DNA of 64,000 nt from Methylophilales bacterium 28-44-11 (lineage in GTDB: Bacteria; Pseudomonadota; Gammaproteobacteria; Burkholderiales; Methylophilaceae): contig NCGC01000003.1 of the NCBI GenBank assembly GCA_002281475.1, positions 1-64,000 on the forward strand. Reading direction: 5' to 3'. Shown here piece after piece: positions 9,319-17,174 of this stretch. The notes under the pieces were generated by a model, which searched no databases, had not been told where the DNA came from, and saw only the letters and a list, made by a program, of their open reading frames with translations. The first letter of the stretch is position 1; each line of letters begins with the position of its first letter. The position numbers and the translations under genes were made by a program.

Positions 9319-9720
9319 ATGTGTATGCAGGCTAAACATGGCCGACCACTTAACGTGTCCGAACGTCTTATTTATCAACCCTATTTTTCGAACCTAGTGA
9401 TGGAGCAAGCACGTATTGTTGAAGGCTATGTACCTTTTTGGTTAAAGCGGGACATGTGTGCAGTGGTGCTGGGTCGCCGTATTTATATGCGTGCTGGTGC
9501 ATACCAGGCGAATACTTTGCGGGGAGTTGAGTTGTTGGGGCACGAATTGACCCATGTGTCGCAATTTTTGCATGGCATGACCATTCTTAGTTATCTTTGG
9601 TCATGCCGCTATGGCTATCATCAAAGCCCCTTTGAAATAGAGGCATATGCCAATGGCGCGCGTATAGCGTTGGATTTTAATTACAACATGCTACAAATCA
9701 GTAAAATTTCAAATCAGTAA
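9319..9720 (+). CDS. Small HExxH-motif protein (DUF4157-like)
   Basis: A 133-residue protein with a GHELTHVSQ motif near residue 75, the HExxH zinc-metallopeptidase signature in the form seen in DUF4157 proteins. A second Glu (FEIEAYANGAR) about 40 residues later could be the third zinc ligand. There is no signal peptide. The ATG follows an AGGTGA at the 3' end of the yjbQ-type gene, so the two are coupled. Whether it is proteolytic is unknown. The stop codon lies inside a 16-bp tandem duplication that alters the last residues. Confidence 0.75.
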   Translation: MCMQAKHGRPLNVSERLIYQPYFSNLVMEQARIVEGYVPFWLKRDMCAVVLGRRIYMRAGAYQANTLRGVELLGHELTHVSQFLHGMTILSYLWSCRYGYHQSPFEIEAYANGARIALDFNYNMLQISKISNQ

Positions 9721-9726
9721 AATTTC
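9695..9726 (+). repeat. Perfect 16-bp tandem duplication over a stop codon
   Basis: The sequence AAATCAGTAAAATTTC occurs twice head-to-tail (9695-9710 and 9711-9726). It shifts the stop: with one copy the frame would end two codons earlier at a TAG. It looks like a replication-slippage event. Confidence 0.9.
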
Positions 9727-9843
9727 ATAGTGTCTTTTCTTTTAGTCTATATTTTGCTATGGTGGTATAGTACTATCGCGCTAAATAACTTAGCTAAGTC
9801 TTTGTATATAAATAAGCATTAGTCAATAATTTTTGGAGGGTAT

Positions 9844-10131
9844 ATGAAAACAACATCATCACTTTTAATGGCTGCACTTTTGGCAACATTACTTTTAACA
9901 GCTTGTGGCGAAAAAGCTGAAGAAGCACCTGCTGAAGCGACACCTGCAGTAGAAGCGGCACCTGCTGAGGCAGCGCCAGCAGCTGAGCCAGCACCAGCAC
10001 CTTCAGCTGGTGGTTATGAGCCAACCGCTGAAGAACGTGTACCGGGTATTACTTTGACGCCAGAAGAGTTGGCAGCGCCTGCAGCGGACGCACCTGTAGA
10101 AGCAGCTCCAGCACCTGCTGAAGGTAACTAG
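9844..10131 (+). CDS. Small Ala/Pro/Glu-rich lipoprotein
   Basis: A 95-residue protein with a clear lipobox (LLTAC, lipidated Cys21). The mature part is low-complexity Ala/Pro/Glu (EAAPAEAAPAAEPAPAP…), likely an extended periplasmic spacer. A GGAGG site stands 4 nt before the ATG and a strong terminator follows, so the gene is a single transcription unit. No known domain is present. The composition suggests a cell-wall-spanning tether, but that is inference only. Confidence 0.8.
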   Translation: MKTTSSLLMAALLATLLLTACGEKAEEAPAEATPAVEAAPAEAAPAAEPAPAPSAGGYEPTAEERVPGITLTPEELAAPAADAPVEAAPAPAEGN

Positions 10132-10143
10132 TTTAGCCAGTAT

Positions 10144-10173
10144 AAAAAAGCGCACATGGGTGCGCTTTTTTTT
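10144..10173 (+). terminator. Rho-independent terminator
   Basis: A stem of AGCGCAC paired with GTGCGCT, flanked by A6 and T8, with loop ATGG. It is symmetrical enough to serve the lipoprotein gene and possibly, in the other direction, the envC transcript. Confidence 0.9.
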
Positions 10174-10264
10174 GCCTTGCAGTTTTATATGACAAATTGG
10201 TTTTCGCGTAGATATAATCTGACGAATACTTAATAGTAAAAGGCTCGAATTGACCTAATCAGAT

Positions 10265-11545
10265 TTACCGCAGGCTACTCCAACTCATTGGGTCAAAAGG
10301 TACGCTGTTTTTGCGTAATTCGTAATAGAGTCCGTTGCTTTCATTGCCTCCACTGTTGCCTACCGCTGCAATGGTGTCACCGCCACTCACGTTATCCCCC
10401 ACATTTTTGAGCAGCGCTTGATTGTTGCCATACAAGCTCATATAACCACTGCCGTGGTCCACAATGATTAAGTTGCCAAATCCTCGCATCCAGTCAGCAA
10501 ACACGACTTGACCGCTGGCAATAGACTTCACATCATTGCCTTCACCGGCTTTGATAAATAAGCCTTTCCAACTGACGCCTGTGTCAGAGCGCACGGCACC
10601 AAAACGGTTGCTCACCTCACCACGTACTGGCAAACGCAATTTTCCACGCAAGCTGGCAAAGCGAATGCCATCCACCTCATTGTCAGGCAAGGACTCATTA
10701 CGTGCGATGACTTGTTTATTGGGTGCTGTTGATGGCGTTTTCGCACTAGGATTTTGTTTGCTAGGCTTCGATTTTGCCTTTGCCCTTTTTTGCGCTAGGC
10801 GTTTCTTTTTCTGATCGGCCGCAATTTTGGCTAAACGCGTCACTAAATTGGATAGGTTTTTTTCATCACGCTTTAACTTGCTAATCTCGTTACGTTGCGC
10901 AGCAATTTTTTGTGAAAGCGATTTCACTACTTTGGCTTTTTCTTGTTTTTGTTGCAACAACGCTTTTTTCTCTGCTTCTTGTTTTGCTTTTAGTGCTGCC
11001 ACTTCTGCTAATTTTTCTGAAGTGGCATTATTCAACGTTTCAATTTTAGAGAGATTGCCTTGCATGTCAGCTATCAACTCACCACGCGCTTTGGCTATAT
11101 AGGCAAAGTATTTTAAATCTCTTGCAATACTGCTGGGGTCTTTGCTCTCCAGCATCAACTGAGTGTAGCTTTGATTACCATGCACATATTGCTGATATAG
11201 CAGTTTGCTCAATTGCTGTTGTTGTGCAGACAGTGAATCACCCAGGCGTACTGATTGCTGCTTGAGTTGCGTTAGCGTAGCACTGTTTTGTTTTTGTTTG
11301 AGATTGATTTCATGCAGTTTTTTCTGCGCTTGACTGATGGCTGATTCTGATGCCTTGAGTGCATCGGCTGCATCTTTGTGCGCACCGGTAGAGGCATCAA
11401 GTTCTTTTTTCAGTGATTCAATTTTCTGATGGACATCTTTGAGGTCTTTTTGCACCGACTCTGCTTTGTTGGCAGCCAAGCTAACATTGGTTACAGCTAG
11501 ACCTAGCAGAAGCCAGATAGATTGCCAGTGGTGCTTGAAATGCAT
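10265..11545 (-). CDS. envC: EnvC-type murein hydrolase activator (degenerate LytM/M23 domain)
   Basis: A 426-residue periplasmic protein. It has a signal peptide (to about residue 24), a long coiled coil (about 28-245, rich in Lys/Gln/Ala/Glu), a basic Lys/Pro linker, and a C-terminal M23/LytM domain (about 310-426). The M23 zinc ligands appear to be missing: the HxxxD block reads VSWKGLFIKAG and the HxH block reads LYYELR. This matches EnvC, which activates amidases at the septum rather than cutting murein itself. It lies 14 nt after gpmI, with an AAGG at the gpmI stop, so the two form an operon. Confidence 0.9.
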   Translation of the reverse strand: MHFKHHWQSIWLLLGLAVTNVSLAANKAESVQKDLKDVHQKIESLKKELDASTGAHKDAADALKASESAISQAQKKLHEINLKQKQNSATLTQLKQQSVRLGDSLSAQQQQLSKLLYQQYVHGNQSYTQLMLESKDPSSIARDLKYFAYIAKARGELIADMQGNLSKIETLNNATSEKLAEVAALKAKQEAEKKALLQQKQEKAKVVKSLSQKIAAQRNEISKLKRDEKNLSNLVTRLAKIAADQKKKRLAQKRAKAKSKPSKQNPSAKTPSTAPNKQVIARNESLPDNEVDGIRFASLRGKLRLPVRGEVSNRFGAVRSDTGVSWKGLFIKAGEGNDVKSIASGQVVFADWMRGFGNLIIVDHGSGYMSLYGNNQALLKNVGDNVSGGDTIAAVGNSGGNESNGLYYELRKNSVPFDPMSWSSLR

Positions 11546-11559
11546 GCGTAATTTATGCC

Positions 11560-13104
11560 TTACGCATTGAAATGCACGAGACTTTTGCCTGTCATTTCTT
11601 TGGGTTGAGCAATGCCCATGAGTGCCAACATAGTGGGAGCAATATCAGAAAGCGCACCGGTACTGGAGAGTGTGGCCGGGCGACCCACATAGATCAGTGG
11701 CACAAGATTGGTGGTATGTTGGGTATGCGCTTGCTTCGCCGTCGGGTCATACATCATTTCCGCATTGCCATGATCCGCGGTAATGATCACCTCGGCACCC
11801 ACGCTTTGCGCGGCAGCAATCACGCGGCCCAAACAAGCATCCAATGTTTCTACTGCTTGAATGGCGGCCTTAAGATTGCCTGTATGCCCAACCATATCGC
11901 CATTGGCATAATTGCAAATGACGGCTTGATAGTGTTTAGATAAAATCGCTGCTACCAATTTGTCGGTGACTTCTGGCGCGCTCATTTCTGGCTGTAAATC
12001 ATAGGTAGCGACTTTGGGAGAAGGTACCATGATGCGGTCTTCCCCTTGATAGACAGTTTCCTCGCCTCCGTTAAAAAAGAATGTGACATGCGGATATTTT
12101 TCAGTTTCCGCAATGCGTAACTGATTGAATCCTAATGATGAAATGTATTCTCCAAAGGTATTGGGCACACTAAACGGAGCAAACACTGGCAAGGCTTTAA
12201 CTTGGTTTTGATCATACTGCGTTAGCGTGAAGTAATGAGCAAGTGCGGGAACGCGGTTGCGCATAAAACCATTGAAATCAGGGTTTAGTAAAGCATCTGT
12301 CATCTGACGTGCGCGGTCACTTCTAAAATTCATGTAAACCACGCAATCACCATCTTCTAAAGTAATGGCAGGGCTAGTAGCATCTCGAATCACTGTGCAT
12401 TTGACAAACTCATCAGACTCACCGCGCGCATAGGCTTGCTCCAGTGCATTGATTGCACTGGGCGCCACGAACTCGGCAACGCCATCCACCAACATATGGT
12501 AAGCAGGTGCCGCGCGCTCCCATCGTTTGTCTCTATCCATGCTATAAAAACGACCACTGACAGAAGCAATTTTGCCTACGCCTATTGACTGGATATGCGC
12601 CTCAAGCGCCGTTAAATAGGGTTGAGCACTGATAGGGGGTGTATCGCGACCATCTAAAAATGCATGCACATAGACCTTGCTTAAGCCTTGTTTGGCCGCC
12701 ATGGTGAGCATGGCATGAATGTGAGTTTGATGGCTGTGCACACCACCATCCGATAGTAAGCCGTAAATATGGAGTGCTTTATTGTTTGCTTTAAGTGTTT
12801 GTAAGGCGTTGACCAAGGCTGGAATTTGGAAGAATTCACCGCTACTGATGCTGTTATTGATACGCTCAAAATCTTGAAACACGATACGGCCAGCGCCGAT
12901 ATTCAGGTGCCCCACTTCTGAGTTGCCCATTTGGCCATCTGGCAATCCCACATAATGCTCAGAAGCGTTGATAAAAGTGTTGGGGAATTTTAATTTAAGC
13001 GCATCTAAGATGGGCGTATTGGCTTGCAGCACAGCATTGTTGTCCCATTGCTCGCTATGGCCAAAGCCATCCAAAATCAATAAAATCACTGGGGTGGTTT
13101 GCAT
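11560..13104 (-). CDS. gpmI: 2,3-bisphosphoglycerate-independent phosphoglycerate mutase
   Basis: A 514-residue protein of normal GpmI length, with VILLILDGFG at the N-terminus, the phosphoserine loop QMGNSEVGH near residue 62, HAFLDGRDTPP, and the C-terminal alkaline-phosphatase-superfamily metal blocks (ITADHGNAE, HTTNLVPLIYVG). It interconverts 3- and 2-phosphoglycerate using Mn2+ in the cytoplasm. The gpmI-envC order is common in proteobacteria. It is divergent from the rhodanese gene. Confidence 0.97.
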   Translation of the reverse strand: MQTTPVILLILDGFGHSEQWDNNAVLQANTPILDALKLKFPNTFINASEHYVGLPDGQMGNSEVGHLNIGAGRIVFQDFERINNSISSGEFFQIPALVNALQTLKANNKALHIYGLLSDGGVHSHQTHIHAMLTMAAKQGLSKVYVHAFLDGRDTPPISAQPYLTALEAHIQSIGVGKIASVSGRFYSMDRDKRWERAAPAYHMLVDGVAEFVAPSAINALEQAYARGESDEFVKCTVIRDATSPAITLEDGDCVVYMNFRSDRARQMTDALLNPDFNGFMRNRVPALAHYFTLTQYDQNQVKALPVFAPFSVPNTFGEYISSLGFNQLRIAETEKYPHVTFFFNGGEETVYQGEDRIMVPSPKVATYDLQPEMSAPEVTDKLVAAILSKHYQAVICNYANGDMVGHTGNLKAAIQAVETLDACLGRVIAAAQSVGAEVIITADHGNAEMMYDPTAKQAHTQHTTNLVPLIYVGRPATLSSTGALSDIAPTMLALMGIAQPKEMTGKSLVHFNA

Positions 13105-13248
13105 GCGGTAATCTCATCTATCGGGTTTATTCTATTATAATGGTTAGCATGCGTCATGCGCATAACATATGGGTCAGAATGGAAAATTTTCCTTGAAAAG
13201 CCTCTTAAATGTCACCATATTGATATTAAATTTAAATAAAGGATGCAA

Positions 13249-13665
13249 GTGGAATTTATTAAAGAAAATGCGTTACTGATTGGTTTAGCTGTTGGTTCTG
13301 GCATTACCTTGCTTTGGCCGTTGCTGAGTCGAGGTGCGGCGGGCGTGCCAAATATCTCACCTACAGAAGCAGTGATGATGATGAGTCGTTCTAAACCTTT
13401 GATATTGGATGTGCGTGATGCCGCTGAATTCGAGGCTGGTCACATTCAGGGCGCAAAACATATTCCTTTGGCTGAATTGGCTGGACGTATGAAAGAGTTA
13501 GAAAAATTCAAAGAAAAGCCAGTGGTCGTGTATTGCCAAACAGGTGTGCGTGCAAAGTCTGCTTGCACACTATTACGAGCACAACAGTTTACTCAACTGC
13601 ATCATCTACAAGGCGGCTTGGCTGCGTGGCAAGAAGCCAAAATGCCCATCGTTAAATCCGCTTAA
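13249..13665 (+). CDS. Membrane-anchored rhodanese-like protein (YibN type)
   Basis: A 138-residue protein with one N-terminal membrane segment (about 7-25) and a rhodanese domain with the active Cys in VYCQTGVRAKSA. An ATG at 13243 would be directly abutted by AAAGG with no spacer. The GTG two codons later has that AAAGGA at 5 nt and gives MEFIKEN, the usual family N-terminus, so GTG is preferred. Rhodanese, grxC, secB and gpsA are neighbours in many proteobacteria. The biochemical role is probably sulfur transfer or thiol chemistry and is unproven. Confidence 0.85.
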   Translation: MEFIKENALLIGLAVGSGITLLWPLLSRGAAGVPNISPTEAVMMMSRSKPLILDVRDAAEFEAGHIQGAKHIPLAELAGRMKELEKFKEKPVVVYCQTGVRAKSACTLLRAQQFTQLHHLQGGLAAWQEAKMPIVKSA

Positions 13666-13688
13666 CCATCCTTTCGAGATTAAAGTGT

Positions 13689-13917
13689 ATGCCTAAAATT
13701 CGCATGTATACCAGCGCTGTTTGTCCATATTGCATCAACGCGGAGCGTCTGCTACGCAGCAAAGGGGTAGCAGACATAGAAAAAATCCGTATTGATTTAC
13801 AACCAGAACTCAGACAAGAGATGATGGAAAAAACGGGTCGTCGTACTGTGCCACAAATTTGATGATTTGCGTGCGCTTGATTTAGCCGGTGAGCTTGATC
13901 CCTTATTAGTTGCATAA
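13689..13917 (+). pseudogene. grxC: Glutaredoxin 3 gene broken by a frameshifting deletion
   Basis: The first 57 codons give a normal GrxC start with the CPYC active site and end at …RRTVPQI followed by TGA at 13860-13862. The remainder of the gene (FDDLRALDLAGELDPLLVA) continues in another frame from 13858 to the TAA at 13915-13917. The stretch between PQI(F) and FDDL, which in intact proteins holds the glutathione-binding Gly-Gly loop, is absent. The size deficit is about 26 nt against a typical 83-85-residue GrxC. The product would be a truncated, probably non-functional domain. No other grx gene is in this window. Confidence 0.88.
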
Positions 13918-14035
13918 ATTTTAATAGTTTTGTCACGTATTAAACGTTAAAATACGGCACACTTTTAATAGTAAATCATTTTAGTGACGCAGCAATTTTG
14001 CAATCCACGTAAGACTTTAACCTCAGGAATTTAAC

Positions 14036-14512
14036 ATGGCAAAAGAAGACAACGCAAACCAAGCGGCAATGAACGATCAACCAGCGTTTGGTATTGAAAA
14101 ACTATATATCAAAGACGCTTCTATTGAAGTGCCAAATGCACCGCAAATTTTCACAGATCGCACTGCACCACAGGTGAGTGTTGAGCTTGCCAATGGCGCG
14201 CAAAAGCTAGAAGAAGGCATTTATGATGTGTCTATTAAAGTGACTGTGACTGCAAAAGTCGGAGACAAAACCGCATTTTTAGTAGAAGTTGCACAAGCTG
14301 GTATTTTTGTTATCCGTAATATGCCAGAAGAAAACTTAGAGCCAGTGCTTGCGGTGGCTTGTCCTAACATCTTATTCCCTTACGCACGTGAAGCAGTTTC
14401 TGACATGGTGACACGTGCTGGTTTCGCGCCAGTATTGCTTAACCCGATTAATTTTGAAGCATTGTACATGCAACAAAAACAAGCGGGTGATGCTGGTGCA
14501 CAACCTAACTAA
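14036..14512 (+). CDS. secB: Protein-export chaperone SecB
   Basis: A 158-residue protein. SecB-type blocks are [22 protein letters not shown], the acidic SecA-binding surface, and [21 protein letters not shown]. It holds preproteins unfolded and hands them to SecA. An AGGA site lies 9 nt before the ATG. The position after grxC and before gpsA matches the common gammaproteobacterial and betaproteobacterial order. Confidence 0.97.
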   Translation: MAKEDNANQAAMNDQPAFGIEKLYIKDASIEVPNAPQIFTDRTAPQVSVELANGAQKLEEGIYDVSIKVTVTAKVGDKTAFLVEVAQAGIFVIRNMPEENLEPVLAVACPNILFPYAREAVSDMVTRAGFAPVLLNPINFEALYMQQKQAGDAGAQPN

Positions 14513-14516
14513 AGTG

Positions 14517-14963
14517 ATGCAATACACCATTAAAGTAGGCCTGCTATGTGTAGGCCTGCTATTGGCAATACACGTAAATGCGCTTGAATTTCGGTCGGTC
14601 GCTATCAACAAAGCGGTTTTATATGATGCGCCCTCTACCGAGGCCAAAAAGGTTTACGTCATCGCGAGTGGCTATCCGGTAGAAGTGATTGTGAACTTAG
14701 GTGAGTGGATTAAAATTCGCGATCACTTTGGGTCCTTAAGTTGGATACAGGGCAAACAATTAAGCCCAAAACGCATGGCGCTGATCGTAAACGACAAAGC
14801 AGAATTAAAACAGGCAGAAGCAGAAGATGCGGCCTTGCTTGCGACGTTTGAAAAGGATGTCGTGGTTGAGTTGGTCTCTGGTCCAAAAAGTGGATGGGTG
14901 AAAGTAAAGCATCGCGATGGTTTAACTGGCTTTATACGCAGTAATGCACTTTGGGGTATTTAA
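14517..14963 (+). CDS. Secreted double bacterial-SH3 protein
   Basis: A 148-residue protein with a signal peptide (MQYTIKVGLLCVGLLLAIHVNA) and two SH3b-like repeats (about 25-80 and 85-148: …VLYDAPSTEAKKVYVI…WIKI, and …VVVELVSGPKSGWVKVKHRDGLTGFI). Such domains usually bind murein or other envelope ligands. The frame extends upstream inside secB with another ATG at 14490, but only the start at 14517, 4 nt after the secB stop, leaves the signal peptide at the N-terminus. It sits between secB and gpsA. Confidence 0.8.
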   Translation: MQYTIKVGLLCVGLLLAIHVNALEFRSVAINKAVLYDAPSTEAKKVYVIASGYPVEVIVNLGEWIKIRDHFGSLSWIQGKQLSPKRMALIVNDKAELKQAEAEDAALLATFEKDVVVELVSGPKSGWVKVKHRDGLTGFIRSNALWGI

Positions 14964-15019
14964 AGTGTTGCACTTGTCTTACATGTTAACCAATATTTCT
15001 CTCTCATTAGGTATTCTTC

Positions 15020-16012
15020 ATGGCTAAAGTCGCGGTACTGGGCGCAGGCGCATGGGGTACTGCCTTGGCCATGCATATTAGTCAGCAAAATGAAGTGACA
15101 TTGTGGGCGCGTAATGTAGGGCATGTCTCTGGTATGCGTAAAGCGCGCGCTAATCCTTTGTATCTTGGCGATTTTAAATTCAATGATCGATTACAAGTTG
15201 AAGACAGTCTTGCTTCTGCAATATCTGGAGCAGATATTGTATTGTCAGTGGTGCCTACGGCTGGTTTTCGTCAAATTTTAAAAGATTTGACGCAATTGCA
15301 TGCCACACAACCCATCATTTGGGCGCACAAAGGTCTTGAACCACAAACGGCAAAACTTCCTTTTGAAGTTGCGCAAGAAGAACTGGGTAATAATCGTCAT
15401 TGGGGTGCATTGTCAGGTCCAAGTTTTGCGGCAGAGTTGGTGCGTGGTTTACCCACGGCTGTCACGCTAGCTGCAAGCGACTCTGGGTTTGCTCAACATG
15501 CAGCTACCCTCATTCATGGTGGGTGCTTGCGTGTGTATAACAGCACAGACGTGATTGGTGTATCTGTTGGTGGTGCCATTAAAAACGTGATGGCGATTGC
15601 TGCTGGTATTTCCGATGGTATGGGGTTTGGTAATAATGCGCGTGCAGCCATGATCACGCGCGGTTTAGCTGAAATTACGCGTTTTGGCATGGCGCTTGGT
15701 GCAAAATCTGAAACCTTTATGGGCTTAGCGGGTGCGGGTGATTTGATTTTGACTTGTACTGGTCAATATTCAAGAAACCGTGAAGTTGGCTTGCAATTAG
15801 CCACTGGAAAGCCATTGGAAGATATTTTAAAAGGCTTAGGACATGTGGCTGAAGGCGTCAATACTGCGCGAGAAGTGATGCGCAGAGCTGAAATCATCGA
15901 TGTCGATATGCCCATTACTTATGAAGTAAATCAAGCCCTGACCCACGGAAAATCTGCGCGCGACGCTGTGATGGATTTACTCGGGCGTAACCAAAGACCT
16001 GAAGGCTTCTAG
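15020..16012 (+). CDS. gpsA: NAD(P)-dependent glycerol-3-phosphate dehydrogenase
   Basis: A 330-residue protein starting with the Rossmann motif VLGAGAWGTALA. It contains HKGLEP, SGPSFAAELVRGLPTA, KNVMAIAAGISDG (catalytic Lys) and GLAGAGDLILTCTGQYSRNR, all diagnostic of GpsA. It makes sn-glycerol-3-phosphate for phospholipid synthesis in the cytoplasm. It is 56 nt downstream of the SH3 gene and is likely the last gene of the secB cluster. Confidence 0.98.
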   Translation: MAKVAVLGAGAWGTALAMHISQQNEVTLWARNVGHVSGMRKARANPLYLGDFKFNDRLQVEDSLASAISGADIVLSVVPTAGFRQILKDLTQLHATQPIIWAHKGLEPQTAKLPFEVAQEELGNNRHWGALSGPSFAAELVRGLPTAVTLAASDSGFAQHAATLIHGGCLRVYNSTDVIGVSVGGAIKNVMAIAAGISDGMGFGNNARAAMITRGLAEITRFGMALGAKSETFMGLAGAGDLILTCTGQYSRNREVGLQLATGKPLEDILKGLGHVAEGVNTAREVMRRAEIIDVDMPITYEVNQALTHGKSARDAVMDLLGRNQRPEGF

Positions 16013-16112
16013 TTTTAGCTGAGCGATTGAGAGTTTTCTTGAGAACAAGGATTGAAGCGTTGCAAAAGTAATTTTGCTTGCCAATGCATGCGTTCAAATG
16101 CTTATATTCAGC

Positions 16113-16547
16113 TTAAACGCTACGCGAAAAATTTCTTGATGACCCAGTTAGAAATTGTTGTAAAGAAGCCCTGCGGCGGTCTCTACGCACACGTTTATCC
16201 GCGTAAATCTTGGCATTTGCCACAGCCTCAGCTGCACTCATACGACGATCTTCCCCTGAGCGTCTGTCATCAAACCGTATAAACTTGCAATCACACTGCG
16301 TGACATGACAATCTGGCAAAGGTAATCTGGGGGCGTCATTCACCAAAATAGGTTTTGCTTGAAAGCTTTTTACTTGCTGACAGGCTTGATTGCCATACTC
16401 AATTTTGACACAACGATAACTCGGCTTGGCTAATGCAATTTCTGATGAGGCTAATAATTGCTTTAGGCGACGTTCAGATTGGCGCATGGCATACCAATAA
16501 TACGCCACGAAAAATACAAGACCACCCACTATTATTAGCTGAATCAT
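16113..16547 (-). CDS. Small membrane protein with Arg-rich tail, unknown function
   Basis: A 144-residue protein. It has one N-terminal membrane segment (IIVGGLVFFVAYYWYAM), then a cytoplasmic or periplasmic part with a Cys cluster (CHVTQCDCKF) and a duplicated DRRSGEDRR / KRVRRDRRR pattern near the C-terminus. I do not recognise the family. The Cys group plus the RR repeats could bind metal or nucleic acid; this is a guess. There is no strong ribosome site. It stands alone between gpsA and trmL, convergent with gpsA. Confidence 0.6.
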   Translation of the reverse strand: MIQLIIVGGLVFFVAYYWYAMRQSERRLKQLLASSEIALAKPSYRCVKIEYGNQACQQVKSFQAKPILVNDAPRLPLPDCHVTQCDCKFIRFDDRRSGEDRRMSAAEAVANAKIYADKRVRRDRRRASLQQFLTGSSRNFSRSV

Positions 16548-16630
16548 AGAATCAAATTTTAAGATAAGCGTATAACAGTAGCGACTTTTCTTAAAAAAAT
16601 CAATGACATTGCATGAATCTCAGTCATTTT

Positions 16631-17101
16631 CTATTGCCCATGGATAAAATCTACTTGCCGCCATGCCTCATATAACAGAATGGCCGCAGAGTTTGATAAG
16701 TTGAGGCTTCTGCTCTCGGGCAACATTGGCAAACGCACGCGATGCTTTGGTGTAAATTCATTGCGAATGACTTCTGGTAGCCCACGCGTTTCAGGTCCAA
16801 ACACAAATACATCCCCTGCTTTAAATTGCAGATCAGTATGACGTGTACTACCTTTGGTGGTCAGCGCAAACATGCGCTTGCCTGTTAATGCTTGCTTGCA
16901 CGCTTCCCAATTCTCGTGCACTTGTAAGTTTGCGTATTCGTGATAGTCCAAGCCTGCACGTTTTAATTGTTTATCTTCTAAGCTAAATCCTAAGGGCTTA
17001 ACCAAATGTAGTTGCGCACCAGTATTAGCACACAGCCGAATGATGTTGCCTGTATTTGGCGGAATTTCTGGTTCATAAAGCACAATATCAAACACATTCA
17101 T
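16631..17101 (-). CDS. trmL: tRNA (cytidine/uridine-34 2'-O) methyltransferase TrmL
   Basis: A 156-residue single-domain SPOUT protein. Motifs are PEIPPNTGNIIRLCANTGA (motif 1), FGPETRGLPEVI (motif 2, SAM knot) and LPMLPESRSLNLSNSAAILLYE (motif 3), the TrmL/YibK pattern. It methylates the wobble position of certain tRNA-Leu. It is divergent from mshE by 73 bp. Confidence 0.93.
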   Translation of the reverse strand: MNVFDIVLYEPEIPPNTGNIIRLCANTGAQLHLVKPLGFSLEDKQLKRAGLDYHEYANLQVHENWEACKQALTGKRMFALTTKGSTRHTDLQFKAGDVFVFGPETRGLPEVIRNEFTPKHRVRLPMLPESRSLNLSNSAAILLYEAWRQVDFIHGQ

Positions 17102-17174
17102 CCCTTTGTTCTTGAAATTAAGTTAACAGTCAGAGCGTTATGATAATTCAGAGTGAACAACTAATGGGTGGATT

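Noticed and set aside
9695..9726. Attachment site (att) of a mobile element
   Set aside because: The two copies are directly adjacent with nothing between them and no integrase is nearby.
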